The notes below the pieces were generated by a model. It did no database searches and was not told the origin of the DNA. It saw only the letters and a list, made by a program, of their open reading frames with translations. Below are positions 16,144 to 18,396 of a stretch of 18,396 nucleotides of DNA, piece by piece. This stretch comes from JAQVEB01 sp028698105 (GTDB lineage Bacteria; Bacteroidota; Bacteroidia; Bacteroidales; Dysgonomonadaceae). Positions within the stretch are counted from its first letter, which is position 1. Every line of letters starts with the position of its first letter. Where the stretch lies: NCBI GenBank assembly GCA_964293155.1, contig CAXYYA010000056.1:1-18396 (forward strand), read 5' to 3'. The position numbers were made by a program, and so were the translations under genes.

Positions 16144-16866
16144 ATGAAACCCAGAAATTACCCCGTTCGCGATGTTGACATGCTCATGGCAGCATCCATA
16201 ATTGTAGAAAACGCCACCGAAGCCAAAGACTTCCTCGTTGAAAAACGTCCCGCCTGGGCCGATCCCTTTTTGCCCGATTTGCAACAACGCATAAGCAACG
16301 CTTTTGTTAACATCCTTGGTCTGCGTAGTGTCCACGAATTGCGCCGCATCACCCAGAACGTTTACACGCTAATGGAAAAAGTACTCAAGCAAATAGCAGA
16401 GCTAAAAGTCCAGTTAAGAGTAGATTATGCAGACGACAAAGAGAACCTGGCCCTGTTGCTCGATAAAATGGGCATCGGAAAAACAAGCCCAAAATACCGT
16501 AATAGTCAGGAAAATTTGGTGGAAACCCTGCAACGCATTCAAAACACCATTACCCCCGAACTCCGTTCGGAATTACAGGCAAAAGGCATTTCGCCGGCAT
16601 TGGTGGACGATGTGCTCACAAACGGACAAGCATTCCTCCAGGCCAATTTGCAGCAGGAAACCATGAAGGGAGAAAAGAAAACCGTTACCGACGACGGCAT
16701 CACCGAGCTAAATGCCATTTACGCCCAAACGGTAGGCATAGCCAAAATAGCCCGCACCTTCTACAAAGGACAACCGGTGAAACAAGACAAATTCTCGTTC
16801 AAAAAAATTGTAGCAGCCCTTTCCGGCGGAAAATCCGAACCCGTACCTCAGATTACGACAGAATAA
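16144..16866 (+). CDS. Unrecognised helical protein, longer paralogue
   Basis: A protein of 240 residues, homologous over its first 180 or so residues to the gene at 15355-15930. No signal peptide or transmembrane segment is seen. Heptad-like segments such as ITQNVYTLMEKVLKQIAELK (near 70-90) suggest helical bundles. The C-terminal extension (about 187-240) contains GITELNAIYAQTVGIAKIARTF and a basic, Pro-containing tail. I know no function for this family, and the neighbourhood gives no strong hint. The ATG is preceded by atc, as in the paralogue, and the 213-bp gap contains a hairpin repeat and a 7-bp repeat, so the two may be separate transcription units. Confidence 0.85.
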   Translation: MKPRNYPVRDVDMLMAASIIVENATEAKDFLVEKRPAWADPFLPDLQQRISNAFVNILGLRSVHELRRITQNVYTLMEKVLKQIAELKVQLRVDYADDKENLALLLDKMGIGKTSPKYRNSQENLVETLQRIQNTITPELRSELQAKGISPALVDDVLTNGQAFLQANLQQETMKGEKKTVTDDGITELNAIYAQTVGIAKIARTFYKGQPVKQDKFSFKKIVAALSGGKSEPVPQITTE

Positions 16867-16879
16867 TCCGCTCTCCCTC

Positions 16880-16910
16880 ACGAGGGCGTCGCTCAAAGCG
16901 ACACCCTCGT
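16880..16910. terminator. Strong G+C-rich hairpin after the helical-protein gene
   Basis: Arms 16880-16893 and 16897-16910 pair over 14 bp with one mismatch around a caa loop, 14 bp after the stop codon. There is no T-run, so it may stabilise the mRNA 3' end or be another repeat rather than a classic terminator. Confidence 0.55.
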
Positions 16911-16920
16911 TGCTCCTACC

Positions 16921-16940
16921 GGCAAGTTTCAACTTGTGCC
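16921..16940. repeat. Hairpin repeat, caagtt/aacttg type
   Basis: caagtt (16923-16928) and aacttg (16931-16936) flank a 2-nt loop, with outer gg/cc and a tg bulge. It is similar to 15916-15938 and lies directly before a larger member of the family. Confidence 0.65.
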
Positions 16941-16941
16941 C

Positions 16942-16979
16942 CGCTCGCGCCGATTTCCAAATCGGTGTGTCGCGCAGCG
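16942..16979. repeat. Hairpin repeat, cgctcgcg type with altered inner stem
   Basis: The outer stem cgctcgcg with cgcg-c-agcg matches the copies at 4276-4312 and 4507-4543, and the 3' flank tgtgt is the same. The inner stem is ccgattt/aaatcgg instead of cgagtt/aactcg: both arms changed together and pairing is kept. The trailing sequence aatatttttatct (to 16993) recurs after the next copy. Confidence 0.75.
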
Positions 16980-17144
16980 AATATTTTTATCTCGTCCCCG
17001 TCCGGCCGATTACCGGTCTAACGGATAAAACAGCGTCAATCCCTCAAATCAGCCCCATCTGTGTACAATTTCCCCACGCTCCAATTCAAAACTAGCAAGC
17101 CGCAGCTCAACACAACCGAGCAATACTCCGAAAATACCCCCCCT

Positions 17145-17177
17145 GCTCGCGATTTCCAACCCGGTGTGTCGTGCAGC
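17145..17177. repeat. Hairpin repeat, degenerate copy
   Basis: gctcgcg, then an atttccaac core, then gtgtgtcgtgcagc, followed by aaatatttttatct. Compared with 16942-16979, the left inner arm has lost three bases and the right arm reads cccgg, so the inner stem is broken. From 16994 to 17144 I see no feature. Confidence 0.6.
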
Positions 17178-17198
17178 AAATATTTTTATCTGAAGGTT

Positions 17199-17489
17199 TA
17201 AGTATCGGACAGAATTTAGTTGTTATTATTGATTGGAATAAGTTGAATGAATATGAGTCCGCAATCCTCCCCCGGCCTCCAACCTCTCTCCAAAAGAGAG
17301 AGGAGTACGGGCAGCGGTTTATCGAAGTTGCTCCAAAGTCTCTCCCTTGTGGGGAGAGATTTAGAGAGGGGTGGGAGTACCGCTCGTTCCTCGTTCGTCC
17401 TCTTAGCTTAAGGGGACAATTATGGGCTATGTATTATCACCCGTTGTGAGAATATCAACGAATAACATAAACTAATTTACACTCGTTAC
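17199..17489. repeat. Dispersed palindrome-rich repeat, copy B
   Basis: This is the second copy of the element at 1964-2341, with conserved ends and a shorter, rearranged middle. Internal inverted repeats include 17283-17303 (8-bp arms around caaaa) and 17339-17359 (tctctccc/gggagaga). The two copies have the same orientation about 15 kb apart. Confidence 0.8.
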
Positions 17490-17507
17490 ATAAAAAACAA
17501 AAACTCA

Positions 17508-17898
17508 CTATCTTTTGCTTCCGCACACGTTATCCTTGCACGCAGTTAACCTTTCGAAATACATAAGCCCTCTTTCCATATCTCTGCGCAACTCAACGAA
17601 ACTCATGTGCAGCATTTCAACGCCCCTCATCCCCTGTTTGATATAAGCGCGCAACAGTTCGACGTCCGTAATCCCCTCTTTGATACTGCTACGCAACAGT
17701 TCGATATCCATAATCCTCTCTTTGATACGGATACGCAACAGTTTGATATCTGCAATCCCTCCTTTGATGTTGTTGCGCAACAGTTCGGTGCCTATACTCC
17801 CTGTTTAAACGTGAATGCACAGCATTTCGGTACAGATAATCGCTAATTCCAAACCGGTAAGTGACGCGAAAATCCTCGGAGAGCTCCTTCGTCCACAT
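17508..17898 (-). pseudogene. Possible decayed gene with 14-residue helical repeats
   Basis: A minus-strand frame ending at 17508 reads repeated amphipathic 14-mers of the form IKxGIxDxELLRxx, for example IKERIMDIELLRSS and IKEGITDVELLRAY. The frame has no ATG in its first part: it runs back through a TAA at the place of a repeat Lys codon (near 17806) and continues with further EML-like copies. An ATG at 17898 (MWTKELSEDF) is in another frame, so a frameshift would be needed. The plus strand is also open over the repeats (QQFDIHNPLFDTDT-like units, GTG start). Neither reading is secure, and the tract may be non-coding. Confidence 0.3.
17607..17840. repeat. 42-bp minisatellite, about 5.5 units
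   Basis: Units start at 17607, 17649, 17691, 17733 and 17775, and a partial one at 17817. The best conserved part is cgcaacagttcga, followed by a tatccnnaatccc-like stretch and tttgat. The 42-bp period equals 14 codons. Units are diverged from each other and directly adjacent, so this is not a CRISPR array. Confidence 0.88.
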
Positions 17899-17977
17899 AT
17901 CACACCAACGCTTTCACAAAGCACAAATGCCGCCGAAAGTTTTTATCCGTCAAATACATTTATTAGCATAAAAAAAC

Positions 17978-17985
17978 TAACTTTG
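17978..17985 (+). promoter_or_regulatory. Putative -7 box before the terminal lipoprotein gene
   Basis: TAACTTTG fits TAnnTTTG and lies 25 bp before the ATG at 18011. The -33 region (around 17958-17962, attta) is weak. Confidence 0.55.
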
Positions 17986-18010
17986 TGCAAAAATCGGGTG
18001 AAAATATTCA

Positions 18011-18396
18011 ATGACCGGCAAACATACCACGATACTTGTATTCTTCTTATTGCTTTTTTTTACGGCATGCAAAAAAAAGAGCGACGTAAACACGCGGTTG
18101 CGTCTGATGCAGTGGAGCCAGATATTGGATTCGGTACCCCAACAGGTATCCGATAGCCTGAAGAAACTCAATTTGTACGGTCTTTCACGCGAAAACAGAG
18201 CATCGTATAACCTGCTCAAAACAATATCGGACGACAAAACTTACGTGAATTTCACAAGCGATTCGCTTATTAACAGCGTTGTTGACTATTACAAAAAACA
18301 CGATCCCCGCAGCGACGATTATATACGCGCCCTTGTCTATCAGGGCATTGTGCGCACCCGTATGGGCGTGAACGACAGCACCGCGTTTGAACCCCT
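18011..18396 (+). CDS. Lipoprotein of the Bacteroidales TPR/regulator type, partial
   Basis: An open frame from ATG at 18011 runs off the window; 128 complete codons are seen. The N-terminus has a basic start, a hydrophobic stretch and a lipobox FTAC with Cys20, followed by KKKSD. The next segments, ILDSVPQQVSDSLKKL, LSRENRASYNLLKTISDDKT, SDSLINSVVDYYKKHDPRSD and IRALVYQGIVRTRMG, resemble the start of Bacteroidales lipoproteins that continue into tetratricopeptide repeats and often a transmembrane segment with a DNA-binding C-terminus. The resemblance is from memory. The C-terminal part, which would settle the class, lies outside the window. Confidence 0.8.
   Translation, partial: MTGKHTTILVFFLLLFFTACKKKSDVNTRLRLMQWSQILDSVPQQVSDSLKKLNLYGLSRENRASYNLLKTISDDKTYVNFTSDSLINSVVDYYKKHDPRSDDYIRALVYQGIVRTRMGVNDSTAFEP

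Noticed and set aside
17607..17840. CRISPR array
   Set aside because: The units are adjacent, diverged direct repeats without unique spacers, and no cas gene is present.
1..18396. tRNA, rRNA, transposase, integrase or toxin-antitoxin genes
   Set aside because: I looked for them and saw none with recognisable motifs; rhuM alone is not enough to call a defence or mobile system.

Overview
The window looks like a chromosomal segment of a Bacteroidales bacterium. The signs are two SusC/SusD pairs, several promoters with the Bacteroidetes -7 box TAnnTTTG, A-rich ribosome-binding regions instead of Shine-Dalgarno sites, a RhuM gene and a TPR-type regulatory lipoprotein. The near-identical N-termini of the two SusC proteins recall Dysgonomonadaceae-like genomes, but that placement is from memory, not from a search.

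Layout. Positions 1-2500: a short tandem repeat, a leftward sirtuin deacylase gene (cobB-like), a rhuM-family gene and a palindrome-rich dispersed repeat. The rhuM gene and the repeat are bounded by a 44-bp direct repeat. The two copies abut the -7 boxes of the divergent neighbours, cobB and an FKBP isomerase gene, which suggests that the rhuM block split an older divergent promoter. Positions 2512-4227: two FKBP-type peptidyl-prolyl isomerases, one without a signal peptide and one lipoprotein, closed by a very strong terminator. Positions 4228-5098: a 231-bp tandem duplication that starts with a hairpin repeat, then a promoter and leader.

Positions 5099-9894 and 10321-15200 hold two independent SusC-SusD operons. 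Each has its own promoter, leader and terminator. Each pair should form an outer-membrane uptake complex: a TonB-dependent barrel with a surface lipoprotein lid. No glycoside hydrolase, peptidase, sigma/anti-sigma pair or hybrid two-component regulator lies in the window, so the substrates cannot be named. The two promoters and the first 80 or so codons of the two SusC genes are clearly related, while the rest of the receptors diverge. The second operon has a long leader with nested complementary arms that may be a cis-regulatory RNA.

Positions 15355-16866 encode two paralogous, mostly helical proteins that I do not recognise. The first is about 50 residues shorter, and its stop codon lies inside a hairpin repeat. 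Positions 16867-17900 are repeat-rich: a strong hairpin, three members of a hairpin repeat family (two of them also seen near 4276 and 4507), a second copy of the dispersed repeat, and a 42-bp minisatellite. The window ends inside a lipoprotein gene of a type that often carries TPRs and a regulatory C-terminus.

The most interesting items are non-coding: the hairpin repeat family with a stem that changes on both sides, the direct-repeat-bounded rhuM block, the perfect palindrome inside rhuM, and the structured SusC leader. No CRISPR array, tRNA, rRNA, transposase or complete defence system was found.
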